From Desulfofustis sp. PB-SRB1 (GTDB lineage Bacteria; Desulfobacterota; Desulfobulbia; Desulfobulbales; Desulfocapsaceae): a stretch of DNA of 64,000 nucleotides. The DNA lies in assembly GCA_016722945.1 (NCBI GenBank), contig JAEQMT010000010.1, positions 637,765 through 701,764 on the forward strand. The letters are read 5' to 3'. Position numbers and translations under genes: made by a program. Positions within the stretch are counted from its first letter, which is position 1. Each line of letters starts with the position of its first letter. Below the pieces are notes generated by a model that saw only the letters and a list, made by a program, of their open reading frames with translations, searched no databases and was not told where the DNA came from. Shown in pieces: positions 36,137 through 45,725 of the stretch.

Positions 36137-36249
36137 GGCCTCGCCGTGAAGTAGTTTTGTACCGATTCCCGTTTTGGTATATAAAGCGGTACGTGCGGGT
36201 ATCCAATCCGAACGGGATGGTTTACGCTTCAGGTAAACAGGGTTGAGTG

Positions 36250-37614
36250 ATGGGTGCAACGAAAAAACAAAAAACGGTGCTGGTGGTAGATGATGAACAG
36301 GTGCACCGCTACGTGCTGCGCTCCATGCTGGATCAGTGGGGATGGCAGTGTGTCGAGGCCGATGACGGCGATACCGCCGTGGAGGCGGTGCACAGCCGAT
36401 CCTATGATGCCGTGCTCATGGACGTGCGCATGGCACGAATGAGCGGCTACGAGGCCTTTGCCCGCATTCATCGCGATTTTCCGGCTCTGCCGGTGATAAT
36501 CATGACGGCCTATTCTTCCATCGATGACGCGGTGGATGTGATCAAAAAGGGCGCCCATGATTATCTCACCAAGCCCCTTGATTTTGACCGGCTTCGGATC
36601 ACCCTTTCCCGGGCCCTGGACGGTTCCCAGGTGGCGGCCCAGAAACATGCCGCGCCCGCACAACCGCAGACGGGGTTGAAAACAAGGATCATCGGTGAGT
36701 CGGCGGTGATGCAAGAGCTGCTTGAAACCATCTCCTTTGTTGCTCCCACCCAGGCCACCGTGCTTATCACCGGTGAGTCGGGAACCGGTAAGGAACTGGT
36801 GGCCGAGACCGTACATGCCAACTCCGACCGGGCGAAACACCCTTTTATCAAGGTGAACTGCGCCGCTTTTGCCGAAAACCTGCTGGAATCAGAGTTGTTC
36901 GGTCACGAAAAGGGCGCCTTCACCGGCGCCGAGAGGCAGCGTGACGGGCTTTTCAGCCAGGCCGACGGCGGCACCCTGTTTCTTGATGAAATCGGTGAAA
37001 CCAGTCTCGCCATGCAGGTGAAATTGCTGCGCACCTTGCAGGAGGGTGAGGTCCAGCGGGTGGGCGGCGACCAGCCCGTTACCGTTGACGTGCGCATCAT
37101 TGCGGCCACCAACAGGAACCTGTTGGAACAGGTAGAGCAGGGGAGGTTTCGCGAAGACCTCTACTATCGTCTCAACGTCGTCACCCTGGAGATTGCCCCT
37201 TTGCGGGACAGAGGCGATGATATTGTCTTGCTGGCACACCATTTTGCCGCCGGCTACGCCGAAAAAAACCGGCGTAGCTTTACCTCGCTCACCCCCGAAT
37301 GCCGGCAGGTTCTGACGGCCTATTCATGGCCGGGCAATGTACGAGAGCTGCAAAACTCCATGGAGCGGGGCATCATCCTCATGCGCGGCGAACAGCTCAC
37401 CGAAAAAAGTCTGCCTCTGCATATCCAGCGTGAAGCCCAGGCAAAAACTATAGTCGATCCGCGCCCGGCGGCCACCCTGCAGGAGGCTGAAAAGGCGCTT
37501 ATTCTACAAACATTGGCGGAGGCCGATGGCAATAAAAGCGAAGCGGCCAGACGGCTGGGCATTACCCGCAAAACCCTTCTTAAAAAGATCACCAGCTACG
37601 ACTCCGATTCCTGA
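36250..37614 (+). CDS. NtrC-family sigma-54-dependent response regulator
   Basis: This 454-residue regulator has a receiver domain with phosphorylatable D58 (VLMDVRM) and K108, a sigma-54 AAA+ domain with Walker A GESGTGKE (175-182), the GAFTGA sigma-54 contact loop (222-227) and arginine-finger region, and a Fis-type helix-turn-helix at the end (NKSEAARRLGITRKTLLKKI). It should activate sigma-54 promoters after phosphorylation. No histidine kinase is adjacent, so it is an orphan in this window. The target genes are unknown. Confidence 0.92.
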   Translation: MGATKKQKTVLVVDDEQVHRYVLRSMLDQWGWQCVEADDGDTAVEAVHSRSYDAVLMDVRMARMSGYEAFARIHRDFPALPVIIMTAYSSIDDAVDVIKKGAHDYLTKPLDFDRLRITLSRALDGSQVAAQKHAAPAQPQTGLKTRIIGESAVMQELLETISFVAPTQATVLITGESGTGKELVAETVHANSDRAKHPFIKVNCAAFAENLLESELFGHEKGAFTGAERQRDGLFSQADGGTLFLDEIGETSLAMQVKLLRTLQEGEVQRVGGDQPVTVDVRIIAATNRNLLEQVEQGRFREDLYYRLNVVTLEIAPLRDRGDDIVLLAHHFAAGYAEKNRRSFTSLTPECRQVLTAYSWPGNVRELQNSMERGIILMRGEQLTEKSLPLHIQREAQAKTIVDPRPAATLQEAEKALILQTLAEADGNKSEAARRLGITRKTLLKKITSYDSDS

Positions 37615-37885
37615 ACTTCTCCGCTAATCTTTTTGTGCTCACTCATGATTGGGTGAGTCGTTCTTCTTTATCTTCATATTGGCGGGCCTGCTCATCCCTG
37701 GCGTCGCGTCAAACTATGCCGAGGCTGCTGGCTATGTGAGGTCTGTACGGGTTGACAGTCAAAACCGAGCTACTTATCGTCGGGCACAATGATATAAACG
37801 GCAAACAGCGATGGTAACTCGTTGAAATAATTAAACCAGATTATCTGAATTAGCATTGTAAACAGACGGCCAGAAGGAGGTCTTA

Positions 37886-38512
37886 GTGAGTCAGGAAAAG
37901 TACGATGAAAATACCGAGGAGAATCAGCAACCCGAGACATCCGGTGAACCCATTGACGTAACCATTGGCGGCCAAGGCGACCAGGGGGCTGAGCAGGAAG
38001 AAAAATCCATCGAGGAAGAGTTGGTCGATGCGTTGCGGGAATCTGATCATCTCCGCGATCAGGTGTTGAGAATCGCCGCAGATTTTGAGAACTACAAAAA
38101 ACGGATGGAGCGGGAGCGCCAGGCCAGGCTGAAATATGAAGGAGAAAATATTCTACGCGCCATGCTACCGGTGGTGGACAACCTCGAGCGTGCCCTGCAG
38201 CAGGGAAGGGTGGATGGGGTCGATCCCGAAAAAAACCTCGAAGCCCTGCACGAGGGGGTCAAGCTCACCCTCAAGAGCCTGGTGGATACCCTGGAAAAAC
38301 TTGAGGTGAAGCCGGTGGAATCCATTGGCGCCCCGTTTGACCCCACCTTTCATGAGGCCATGAGCATGGAGGCAAGCGACACGATACCGCACAATCACGT
38401 CGTCGCCGAATTTGAGAAAGGATATCAGTATAAGGACAGGCTGTTGCGCGCCGCCCGGGTAGTTGTGTCGGCCGGCGCAGCCGGAGGTGACGGCACGGAT
38501 AGTCAATCGTGA
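37886..38512 (+). CDS. grpE: Nucleotide exchange factor GrpE
   Basis: This 208-residue co-chaperone promotes ADP release from DnaK. It has an acidic, disordered N-terminus, a long coiled coil (RESDHLRDQVLRIAADFENY) and a C-terminal beta domain with PVESIGAPFDPTFHEAMS. Translation starts at GTG with AGGAGG upstream. dnaK follows after 187 bp. TTGACA at 37750 with TATCGT 17 bp downstream could be a vegetative promoter; no CIRCE element was found. Confidence 0.93.
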   Translation: MSQEKYDENTEENQQPETSGEPIDVTIGGQGDQGAEQEEKSIEEELVDALRESDHLRDQVLRIAADFENYKKRMERERQARLKYEGENILRAMLPVVDNLERALQQGRVDGVDPEKNLEALHEGVKLTLKSLVDTLEKLEVKPVESIGAPFDPTFHEAMSMEASDTIPHNHVVAEFEKGYQYKDRLLRAARVVVSAGAAGGDGTDSQS

Positions 38513-38699
38513 TGGCTTTCTAACAGGAAAAAACGATTCCTTGAGCGGTGAAGCGAAGATTTCACGGTGCCGTCAATCGCGATGAGACGCTTGACAATCA
38601 GCGGTAAGTGAGCACTTTAGGCATGTGATATCGAACACTGAACATGACATATTAATACCACTGAAAAGCACTAACAGGTTTTGAACAAGGAGTAACATT

Positions 38700-40619
38700 A
38701 TGGGAAAAATTATTGGAATCGATCTCGGTACCACCAACTCATGCGTGGCGGTAATGGAAGGTGGTGATCCAACCGTAATCGCAAACAGCGAGGGTAATCG
38801 CACCACCCCATCGGTAGTGGCCTTTGCCGACAACGATGAGCGTCTCGTGGGCCAAGTGGCCAAGCGTCAGGCAGTCACCAACCCCACCCGCACCCTGTAC
38901 GCGGTAAAAAGGCTTATCGGTCGCAAGTTTCAGGACGCCGAGGTACAGAAATCAATCAGCATCAGCCCTTTCAAGATTGTTGAGGGAACCAATGAGTCCG
39001 TCTCCATCGAGGTGGAGGGCAAGGTGTATCGCCCGGCCGAGATTTCCGCGATGATTCTGGCAAACATGAAGCAGACCGCCGAGGCGTATCTGGGAGAGGA
39101 TGTCACCGATGCGGTCATTACCGTACCGGCCTACTTTAACGATTCTCAGCGCCAGGCCACCAAGGATGCCGGCAAGATCGCCGGGCTCAACGTCCAGCGC
39201 ATCATTAACGAGCCCACCGCGGCCTCCCTTGCCTATGGCCTCGACAAGAAAAACGAGGAGAAAATTGCGGTATTCGATCTGGGCGGCGGCACCTTCGATA
39301 TCTCCATCCTGGAGATCGGTGATGGCGTCTTCGAGGTAAAATCCACCAACGGTGATACCTTTCTGGGCGGCGAAGATTTCGATATGCGCATTGTCAACTG
39401 GTTGGCCGATGAGTTTAAGCGCGATCAGGGAATCGATCTGCGCGGCGACAAGATGGCCCTGCAGCGTCTCAAGGAAGAGTCTGAAAAGGCCAAGATGGCA
39501 CTCTCCAGCACCGTTGAGACGGATATAAACCTGCCCTTCATTACCGCTGACGCCAGCGGGCCTAAACACCTCAACGTCAAGTTGAGCCGGGCCAAACTGG
39601 AGAGCCTGGTGGAAGACCTTGTGGATCGTACCATCGGCCCCTGCAAGACCGCACTGAAAGACGCGGGCGTCGAGCCGTCCGATATCGATGAGGTGATCCT
39701 GGTGGGCGGTATGACCCGGATGCCCCGCGTCCAGGAAAAAGTAAAAGAGATATTCGGTAAGGCCCCTCACAAGGGAGTAAATCCCGATGAGGTGGTTGCC
39801 ATCGGTGCCGCAATTCAGGGCGGGGTTCTGCAGGGCGATGTCAAAGACGTCCTGCTCCTGGATGTCACCCCGTTGAGCCTTGGTATTGAAACCCTTGGCG
39901 GCGTGGCCACCAAGTTGATCGAAAAAAATACCACGGTGCCCACCAAGAAGAGCCAGGTCTTTTCCACCGCAGCCGACAATCAGCCGGCCGTATCCATTCA
40001 TGTGCTCCAGGGTGAGCGTGAGATGGCCCAGGACAACAAGACCATTGGCCGCTTCGAGCTTACCGATATTCCGCCGGCACCGCGCGGCGTGCCCCAGATC
40101 GAGGTCACCTTCGATCTTGACGCCAACGGAATTCTGCACGTGGGAGCCAAGGATCTGGGCACCGGCAAGGAGCAGTCAATCCGGATCACCGCCTCATCCG
40201 GTCTCACCGAGGACGAGATCGAGCGCATGAAAAAAGATGCGGAACTGCATGCCGAGGATGACAAAAAACGGCGCGAACTGGTGGAGATGAAAAATCAGGG
40301 CGATGCCCTCATCCACGCCACCGAAAAGAGCCTCAAGGATCTGGGCGACAAGGTAGATGCTGAAACCAAGGGTAACGTGGAAAAAGAGATCGAAAATCTC
40401 AAAACCGCATTGCAGGGCGATGATGTTGCCGCCATCAAGTCAGCTACCGAAGCCCTTACCGCTGCTTCCCATAAACTGGCGGAGCTGATGTATGCCCAGG
40501 CCGCCAAGGATAACCCCGATGGTGGCGGGCCGGAAGGCGGCGCCCGTACCGGTGGTGATTCGCAACAGAACAAGGGCGACGATGATGTAGTTGATGCCGA
40601 CTACGAAGAAGTAAAATAA
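38700..40619 (+). CDS. dnaK: Chaperone DnaK (Hsp70)
   Basis: This 639-residue Hsp70 starts [22 protein letters not shown] and has the ATPase blocks [17 protein letters not shown] and [17 protein letters not shown], the substrate domain (about 390-500) and the C-terminal acidic tail ending VDADYEEVK. It folds proteins with GrpE and a DnaJ protein; no dnaJ gene is present in the window. AAGGAG lies just before the ATG. A strong terminator follows. Confidence 0.97.
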   Translation: MGKIIGIDLGTTNSCVAVMEGGDPTVIANSEGNRTTPSVVAFADNDERLVGQVAKRQAVTNPTRTLYAVKRLIGRKFQDAEVQKSISISPFKIVEGTNESVSIEVEGKVYRPAEISAMILANMKQTAEAYLGEDVTDAVITVPAYFNDSQRQATKDAGKIAGLNVQRIINEPTAASLAYGLDKKNEEKIAVFDLGGGTFDISILEIGDGVFEVKSTNGDTFLGGEDFDMRIVNWLADEFKRDQGIDLRGDKMALQRLKEESEKAKMALSSTVETDINLPFITADASGPKHLNVKLSRAKLESLVEDLVDRTIGPCKTALKDAGVEPSDIDEVILVGGMTRMPRVQEKVKEIFGKAPHKGVNPDEVVAIGAAIQGGVLQGDVKDVLLLDVTPLSLGIETLGGVATKLIEKNTTVPTKKSQVFSTAADNQPAVSIHVLQGEREMAQDNKTIGRFELTDIPPAPRGVPQIEVTFDLDANGILHVGAKDLGTGKEQSIRITASSGLTEDEIERMKKDAELHAEDDKKRRELVEMKNQGDALIHATEKSLKDLGDKVDAETKGNVEKEIENLKTALQGDDVAAIKSATEALTAASHKLAELMYAQAAKDNPDGGGPEGGARTGGDSQQNKGDDDVVDADYEEVK

Positions 40620-40651
40620 CGCGCATCAAATCTGTTTCTTAACCTGACGGA

Positions 40652-40686
40652 GGGGGTGAAGGGTACAATCCTTTCTCCCCCTTTTT
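40652..40686 (+). terminator. Intrinsic terminator after dnaK
   Basis: GGGGGTGAAGGG and CCTTTCTCCCCC form a 12-position stem with one mismatch and a six-base loop, followed by TTTTT (40682-40686). It lies 32 bp after dnaK and 27 bp before trpS. Confidence 0.82.
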
Positions 40687-40712
40687 CTACGACATCATTA
40701 CAACTTGCGGCA

Positions 40713-41678
40713 ATGAGAATACTATCCGGCATCCAGCCCTCGGGCAAGCTCCATATCGGCAATTATTTCGGGATGATGAAGACGATGATCGGCCATATGG
40801 AGAGCTCCGATCTCTTTGTCTTTATCGTCGATCTGCACGCCCTCACCTCGGTGCATGACAAAGAGCGGCTGGCCACCGGTACCCTGGAGGCGGCGGCCGA
40901 CTTCATTGCCCTGGGGCTTGACCCGGACAAGTGCACCTTCTGGGTCCAATCAGATGTTCCCGAGGTGTGCGAGCTGACCTGGGTGCTGTCCACCATTGCC
41001 CCCATGGGGTTGCTGGAGCGGTGCCATTCCTATAAGGACAAGATCGCCAAGGGTATCAGTCCCAGCCACGGATTGTTTTCCTACCCGGTGCTGATGGCCG
41101 CCGATATTCTGCTCTATCAGGCCGACCGGGTGCCGGTGGGCAAGGATCAAAAGCAGCATCTTGAGGTGGCCCGCGACCTTGCCCATAAATTCAATATCAC
41201 CTTCGGCGATACTTTCACCGTCCCGGAACCCGCCATCGATGAACAGACGGCGGTGGTGCCGGGCCTTGACGGGCAGAAGATGTCAAAATCCTATGGCAAT
41301 ACCATCCCCATTTTTCTTAGCGGAAAACCGCTGAAAAAGCAGATCATGGCAATCAAGACCGATGGCGCCGCGGTGGAGGAGCCGAAAAACCCCGACACCT
41401 GCATCCTGTTTCAGCTTTTCAGCCTTTTCGCCGAACCGGCCCGCCTGCACCAGGTTCGTGAACTCTATCTCAATGGCGGCGCCGCTTACGGGTACATCAA
41501 GGTTGAGCTTTTTGAGTTGATCGAGGCACACTTCGAGGTTGCCCGGAAGAGAAAACAGGAGTTGCTGGATGATGCCGGCAAGCTGCGCCGCATCCTCAAA
41601 AACGGCGCCGAGAAGGCCCGGGTCCAGGCGATACCCACCCTCGAGAAGGTACGCGAGCGTATCGGCTGCATCTATTGA
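40713..41678 (+). CDS. trpS: Tryptophanyl-tRNA synthetase
   Basis: This 321-residue class I synthetase charges tRNA-Trp. It starts MRILSGIQPSGKLHIGNYFG with the HIGH motif as HIGN, and carries KMSKS in GQKMSKSYGNTI. The length fits bacterial TrpS. The start at 40713 avoids an extension that would cover the dnaK terminator. The HD-domain gene follows within 15 bp. Confidence 0.95.
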   Translation: MRILSGIQPSGKLHIGNYFGMMKTMIGHMESSDLFVFIVDLHALTSVHDKERLATGTLEAAADFIALGLDPDKCTFWVQSDVPEVCELTWVLSTIAPMGLLERCHSYKDKIAKGISPSHGLFSYPVLMAADILLYQADRVPVGKDQKQHLEVARDLAHKFNITFGDTFTVPEPAIDEQTAVVPGLDGQKMSKSYGNTIPIFLSGKPLKKQIMAIKTDGAAVEEPKNPDTCILFQLFSLFAEPARLHQVRELYLNGGAAYGYIKVELFELIEAHFEVARKRKQELLDDAGKLRRILKNGAEKARVQAIPTLEKVRERIGCIY

Positions 41679-41692
41679 ACTATTATTGTGTC

Positions 41693-42259
41693 ATGGAAAC
41701 TGGAATAAACCGTGAAGAAGCGCTGACGCTGGTACAAGAGCACCTGAACAACGACCATCTGGTAAATCACAGCCTCGCTTCCGAGGCGGTATTGCGTGCT
41801 TTGGCCCGCCATCTCGGCGAAGATGAAGAATTATGGGGTCTCACCGGACTCCTTCATGATCTCGATGCCGAAGCGCAACCCGATCTGGCCGTTCATACCA
41901 CCCAGACCGCGGCCATTCTCACGAAGCGAGGGGTTCATCCGGATATCATCGAGGCTATCGAACTGCATAACCTCAGCGCCCATCTGGGGCGTGGGCGCAC
42001 GGCGCCCCTGCACCATGGCCTTGCCGCCGGCGAGACCATAACCGGGCTGATCGTTGCCGCCGCACTGGTCAATCCAGCCAGAAAACTGGCAGCCGTCAAA
42101 CCCAAATCGGTGAAGAAACGCTATAAGGAAAAGGCCTTCGCCCGTGGCGCCGATCGAGCCATCATTGCCGAATGCGAACTGCTCGGTATCAGCGTGCCCG
42201 ATTTCTGCGAGCTGAGTCTTGCCGCCATGCAGGATATTGCCGGCGACATTGGGCTGTAA
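41693..42259 (+). CDS. HD-domain protein, predicted phosphohydrolase
   Basis: This 188-residue protein has the HD metal site in GLLHDLDAE, a first histidine in LVNHSLASEAV and an ELHN helix further on (AIELHNLSAHLG). HD proteins of this size hydrolyse phosphate esters of nucleotides, but the substrate is not identifiable. ATG 41693 is chosen; a TTG at 41675 would overlap the trpS stop. It is probably cotranscribed with trpS. Confidence 0.78.
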   Translation: METGINREEALTLVQEHLNNDHLVNHSLASEAVLRALARHLGEDEELWGLTGLLHDLDAEAQPDLAVHTTQTAAILTKRGVHPDIIEAIELHNLSAHLGRGRTAPLHHGLAAGETITGLIVAAALVNPARKLAAVKPKSVKKRYKEKAFARGADRAIIAECELLGISVPDFCELSLAAMQDIAGDIGL

Positions 42260-42340
42260 TGTTTTGATGGACTTGTAAAAATCTCTATGTTCGGCATACT
42301 CGTCCTGATTGGTTGTCAGTAGACCATTGAAACGACTGGA

Positions 42341-42358
42341 TTCCCGCTTTCGCGGGAA
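42341..42358. repeat. Dispersed hairpin repeat, copy 2
   Basis: This is the same TTCCCGC-TTTC-GCGGGAA hairpin as at 34366-34383, with CTGGA before it and TGAC after it. It lies between the convergent HD-domain and peptidyl-prolyl isomerase genes. Confidence 0.75.
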
Positions 42359-42412
42359 TGACGAAAGGAAACAATTTCGGGGTTTTTAGGAGTTTATCAT
42401 GTTTGGGCTCCG

Positions 42413-43435
42413 CTACTGAAAATCCACCAGCTCCACATCAAACACCAGTACCGAATTGGGTGGAATCGGGCCGCGGCCGGAGGCGCCGTAACCAAGCTCG
42501 GGTGGAATAATAAGGGTACGTTTTTCACCCTTTTTCATGGTGAGCAGCGCCTCGTCCCAGCCCTTGATCACCCGGCCGGTGCCTACCTCAAAAACAATGG
42601 GTTTTCCGCGTGATACCGAGCTGTCAAACACCCGATCATCGAGGAATTTGCCGGTATAGTGCACCGTTACCCGGGTGCCGTTGGTAGGAGTATCTCCTTC
42701 GCCCGGCTCGGTGACAATGTATTTCAGGCCGCTGTCGGTGGTGATGGCACCGGCGTAGAGTACCTCGAGTTTGATGCGCTGCGCTTCCTGGGCCGCCTCC
42801 AGCCGGGCCTGGCGGCGTTCATCCAGTTCGTCCCGGTATTGCTCAAAGGCCTGCTGGCCGGTGGCAAAATCCTCGGCATCACCGCCCACTCTGAGTATCT
42901 CCAGGCTGAGGATCACGTCTCCCTGGCGGATGGTGTTTACCACGTCCTGGCCCTGTACTACTTCGCCGAAGACGGTGTGCTTGCCGTCCAGCCAGGGGGT
43001 CGGTCCATGGGTGATAAAAAACTGGGAGCCGTTGGTGTTAGGGCCGGCGTTGGCCATGGAGAGAATGCCCGGTTTATCATGGCGCAGCTCAGGCACGATC
43101 TCATCGGGGAAATTGTAGCCCGGTCCGCCGGTGCCGCTGCCCAGCGGGCAGCCGCCCTGGATCATGAAGTCATCAATCACCCGATGAAAGGTGAGCCCTT
43201 TGTAGTATGGTTTATCCTGCCTTTCGGCGCCGGCGCCCAGTTGCATGGTTCCCTCGGCGAGGCCGACAAAGTTGGCAACGGTCATGGGAGTCTGCTGATA
43301 AAACAGAGAAACTATGATTTCACCGCGGGTGGTGGTGAATTTTGCGTACAGTCCATCGGGAAGATTGGGTTGGCTCATGGCGATACCTGGGGAAATGATG
43401 AAAATGAGAAATAAGGCGGAGACAATGCGGTGCAT
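42413..43435 (-). CDS. Exported cyclophilin-FKBP fusion peptidyl-prolyl isomerase
   Basis: This 340-residue protein fuses two unrelated prolyl isomerases. A signal peptide ([21 protein letters not shown]) points to the periplasm. The cyclophilin domain (about 30-190) has [36 protein letters not shown] charged helix ([18 protein letters not shown]...) links to an FKBP domain (about 240-340) with [44 protein letters not shown] and a C-terminal VFDVELVDF. Both active sites look intact. The order is that of bacterial dual-family immunophilins (cyclophilin first). Confidence 0.9.
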   Translation of the reverse strand: MHRIVSALFLIFIISPGIAMSQPNLPDGLYAKFTTTRGEIIVSLFYQQTPMTVANFVGLAEGTMQLGAGAERQDKPYYKGLTFHRVIDDFMIQGGCPLGSGTGGPGYNFPDEIVPELRHDKPGILSMANAGPNTNGSQFFITHGPTPWLDGKHTVFGEVVQGQDVVNTIRQGDVILSLEILRVGGDAEDFATGQQAFEQYRDELDERRQARLEAAQEAQRIKLEVLYAGAITTDSGLKYIVTEPGEGDTPTNGTRVTVHYTGKFLDDRVFDSSVSRGKPIVFEVGTGRVIKGWDEALLTMKKGEKRTLIIPPELGYGASGRGPIPPNSVLVFDVELVDFQ

Positions 43436-43618
43436 ACGATACTCCTTGATTCCGGTTATGCTACAGTGGGGCACTCACTACTCGATCAGTCGTATAGTGT
43501 CAAGGTGAACCGGTTTTTCCGTGCCCTGCGTGGTTGACGAGATGGGCACGGCCATGTTTATTGTGGTTTTTCACCAGGCAGCCGGGAAGATTACATCACG
43601 CAGCATAAACGGTTAAAA

Positions 43619-44929
43619 GTGAATTTCATGATTGCTCTGTACCGCGTAATCGTCGGCCTGCTGTTCTGGACGCTTTTTCCTGTTTTGTTGCTCATTGTTA
43701 TATTATCGGGCAAACATCGTCGCGGCCTTGGCGAACGGCTGGCACTTGCAACGCCTGTAATAAGGTCATCAAAGAGCGGTGCGATCATCTGGATCCACGC
43801 CGCCTCCATCGGTGAGGTAAGGGCGGCCCGGATCGTGATCGATCACTGTACGCGGAACTGGCCGGAGTCCTCGGTGGTTTTAACCACTATGACCATTCAC
43901 GGGCGCGACTATGCCCGCACCATCCTGCCCGATAGCGTCTTCTGTCTGCTTGCCCCGCTCGATGTTCCCTTTGTTGTCGAGCGCGCGATAAAACGGCTGC
44001 GGCCGACCATCTATGTCTGTCTGGAAACGGAATTGTGGCCGCTGCTGGTTGCCGCCCTGCATCGCCGGGGAATCGGCACGGCACTTTTGAACGGCCGTAT
44101 TTCCACCCGCTCATTGCCACGCTATCGGCGGTGGCGGACACTGTTTGGCACTGTTCTTAATTGCTTTGATGGGATCGGCGTGATCAGCGATGAGGATCGC
44201 AGCCGATTTTTAGAGATTGGCGCTGATTCTTCGCGGCTGCGGGTAACCGGCAATATAAAGTATGATTACCCCCCTCCACATCGCCGAGAGGGTGTCACCC
44301 AGAGATATCGAAAACGACTTTCCCTGGAGGCTGGAGATGAGGTTTTTATCGCCGGTTCAACCCATTCTCCGGAAGAACGATTGCTCCTTGAAGAATTCGG
44401 GGGCCGCCCAGATCTTCAGGAGATGGTATGGCTGATCGCCCCCCGACATCTCAAGCGGGTAGCGGAGATCGAGGCACTGCTCGCGCAGATGAAGATCGGC
44501 TACGACAAACTGAGCACGCTCAGTGAAGAGTACAGCCGCCGTCATCGTCTGGTTCTGGTGGACACCATGGGGGATCTGGCTGATCTCTATGAAGTGGGAA
44601 CCTATATTTTCATAGGGGGCAGTATAGCCGAATATGGCGGGCATAATCTGATGGAGGCGGCTCGCCGCCACAAACCGGTCTTTTTCGGTCCCCATGTGGA
44701 GGATTTCAAAGACGGCGCCACTGCTCTTATTGACCAGGGCGGCGGCTTTCAGATTGACTCGGCCACCGATCTCTTTACCCATATTGAACAATTGTACCAT
44801 AATCGCAATAGTTTGACCGCCGCCGGCCAGGCAGCGGGCAAGGTAGCCGGGTCGTGCCGGGGCGCGGTGGGGCGTCAGATGGAAATAATCGGCGAAATTT
44901 TTGACGAAAAATCGAAAAATGAGCGATAA
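43619..44929 (+). CDS. waaA: 3-deoxy-D-manno-octulosonic acid (Kdo) transferase
   Basis: This 436-residue inner-membrane glycosyltransferase adds Kdo to lipid A precursor, an essential LPS core step. It has the N-terminal hydrophobic segment ALYRVIVGLLFWTLFPVLLLIV, the IWIHAASIGEVRAAR motif, the acceptor-side CLETELWPLLVAAL, and the donor-side GGSIAEYGGHNLMEAA. The start may be GTG 43619 or ATG 43628. It marks the organism as a Gram-negative LPS producer. Confidence 0.93.
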   Translation: MNFMIALYRVIVGLLFWTLFPVLLLIVILSGKHRRGLGERLALATPVIRSSKSGAIIWIHAASIGEVRAARIVIDHCTRNWPESSVVLTTMTIHGRDYARTILPDSVFCLLAPLDVPFVVERAIKRLRPTIYVCLETELWPLLVAALHRRGIGTALLNGRISTRSLPRYRRWRTLFGTVLNCFDGIGVISDEDRSRFLEIGADSSRLRVTGNIKYDYPPPHRREGVTQRYRKRLSLEAGDEVFIAGSTHSPEERLLLEEFGGRPDLQEMVWLIAPRHLKRVAEIEALLAQMKIGYDKLSTLSEEYSRRHRLVLVDTMGDLADLYEVGTYIFIGGSIAEYGGHNLMEAARRHKPVFFGPHVEDFKDGATALIDQGGGFQIDSATDLFTHIEQLYHNRNSLTAAGQAAGKVAGSCRGAVGRQMEIIGEIFDEKSKNER

Positions 44930-44951
44930 CGAACACGTAAGGAGCCCAACA

Positions 44952-45725
44952 ATGAAACTTATCTCATGGAACATAAACGGTATTCGCGCCGTCTTCGGTA
45001 AAGGCTTCACCGAGGCGATTTCGGCAATGCAGCCCGATATCCTGGCCCTACAGGAAACAAAAATCCAGAAGCCTCAACTCACCGATGAGATGACCAGCCT
45101 GGGTGATTATGAATCACACTGGGCGCACAGCACCGTAAAAAAGGGGTATAGCGGGGTGGCCTCATACACCAGGGTGAAACCGGTCTCGGTACGGGTAGGT
45201 TTTGGTATCGATCGCTTCGACAACGAAGGCCGGGTTATCGAATATGATATGGGCTCTTTTGTGTTCTTTAATGTCTACTTCCCAAATGGTCAGAAAGATG
45301 ATGAGCGGCTGCGCTACAAGCTTGATTTTTACCGCGACTTTTTTGCCTATGCGGACAGTTTGAGGAAACAGGGACGCTCACTGGTTATCACCGGAGATTT
45401 CAACACCGCGCATAATGAAATCGATCTGAAAAATCCAAAAAGTAACGAGAAACGCTCGGGCTTTCTGCGTATCGAGCGTGACGTGCTCGATGAACTGCTC
45501 GCCGACGGCTACGTGGATACCTTCCGGGCGCTGTATCCCGACACGGTTAAGTATTCATGGTGGAGCTATCGATTTTCCGCCCGTCAGAAGAACGCGGGAT
45601 GGCGGATCGACTATTTTTTCGTGACCGAAGATCTCTATGCCAACGGCGCCGTGCGCGATGCCTTCATCCTCAACGACGTCTACGGCTCCGATCATTGTCC
45701 CATCGGTCTTGAATTGAGCGTCTGA
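44952..45725 (+). CDS. xthA: Exodeoxyribonuclease III
   Basis: This 257-residue AP endonuclease and 3'-5' exonuclease repairs abasic sites. It starts MKLISWNINGIRAVFGKGF, with metal ligand E in LQETKIQ, catalytic ITGDFNTAHNEIDL, and the final YGSDHCPIGLEL. AAGGAG is 7 bp before ATG 44952. Its 3' end overlaps that of nhaA by 34 bp. Confidence 0.95.
   Translation: MKLISWNINGIRAVFGKGFTEAISAMQPDILALQETKIQKPQLTDEMTSLGDYESHWAHSTVKKGYSGVASYTRVKPVSVRVGFGIDRFDNEGRVIEYDMGSFVFFNVYFPNGQKDDERLRYKLDFYRDFFAYADSLRKQGRSLVITGDFNTAHNEIDLKNPKSNEKRSGFLRIERDVLDELLADGYVDTFRALYPDTVKYSWWSYRFSARQKNAGWRIDYFFVTEDLYANGAVRDAFILNDVYGSDHCPIGLELSV

Noticed and set aside
38513-38699. CIRCE heat-shock operator before dnaK or grpE
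   Set aside because: No TTAGCACTC-N9-GAGTGCTAA inverted repeat is present in either leader.
38952-40139. 395-codon minus-strand frame opposite dnaK
   Set aside because: Long antisense frames are common opposite dnaK because of its codon use; no family pattern is present.
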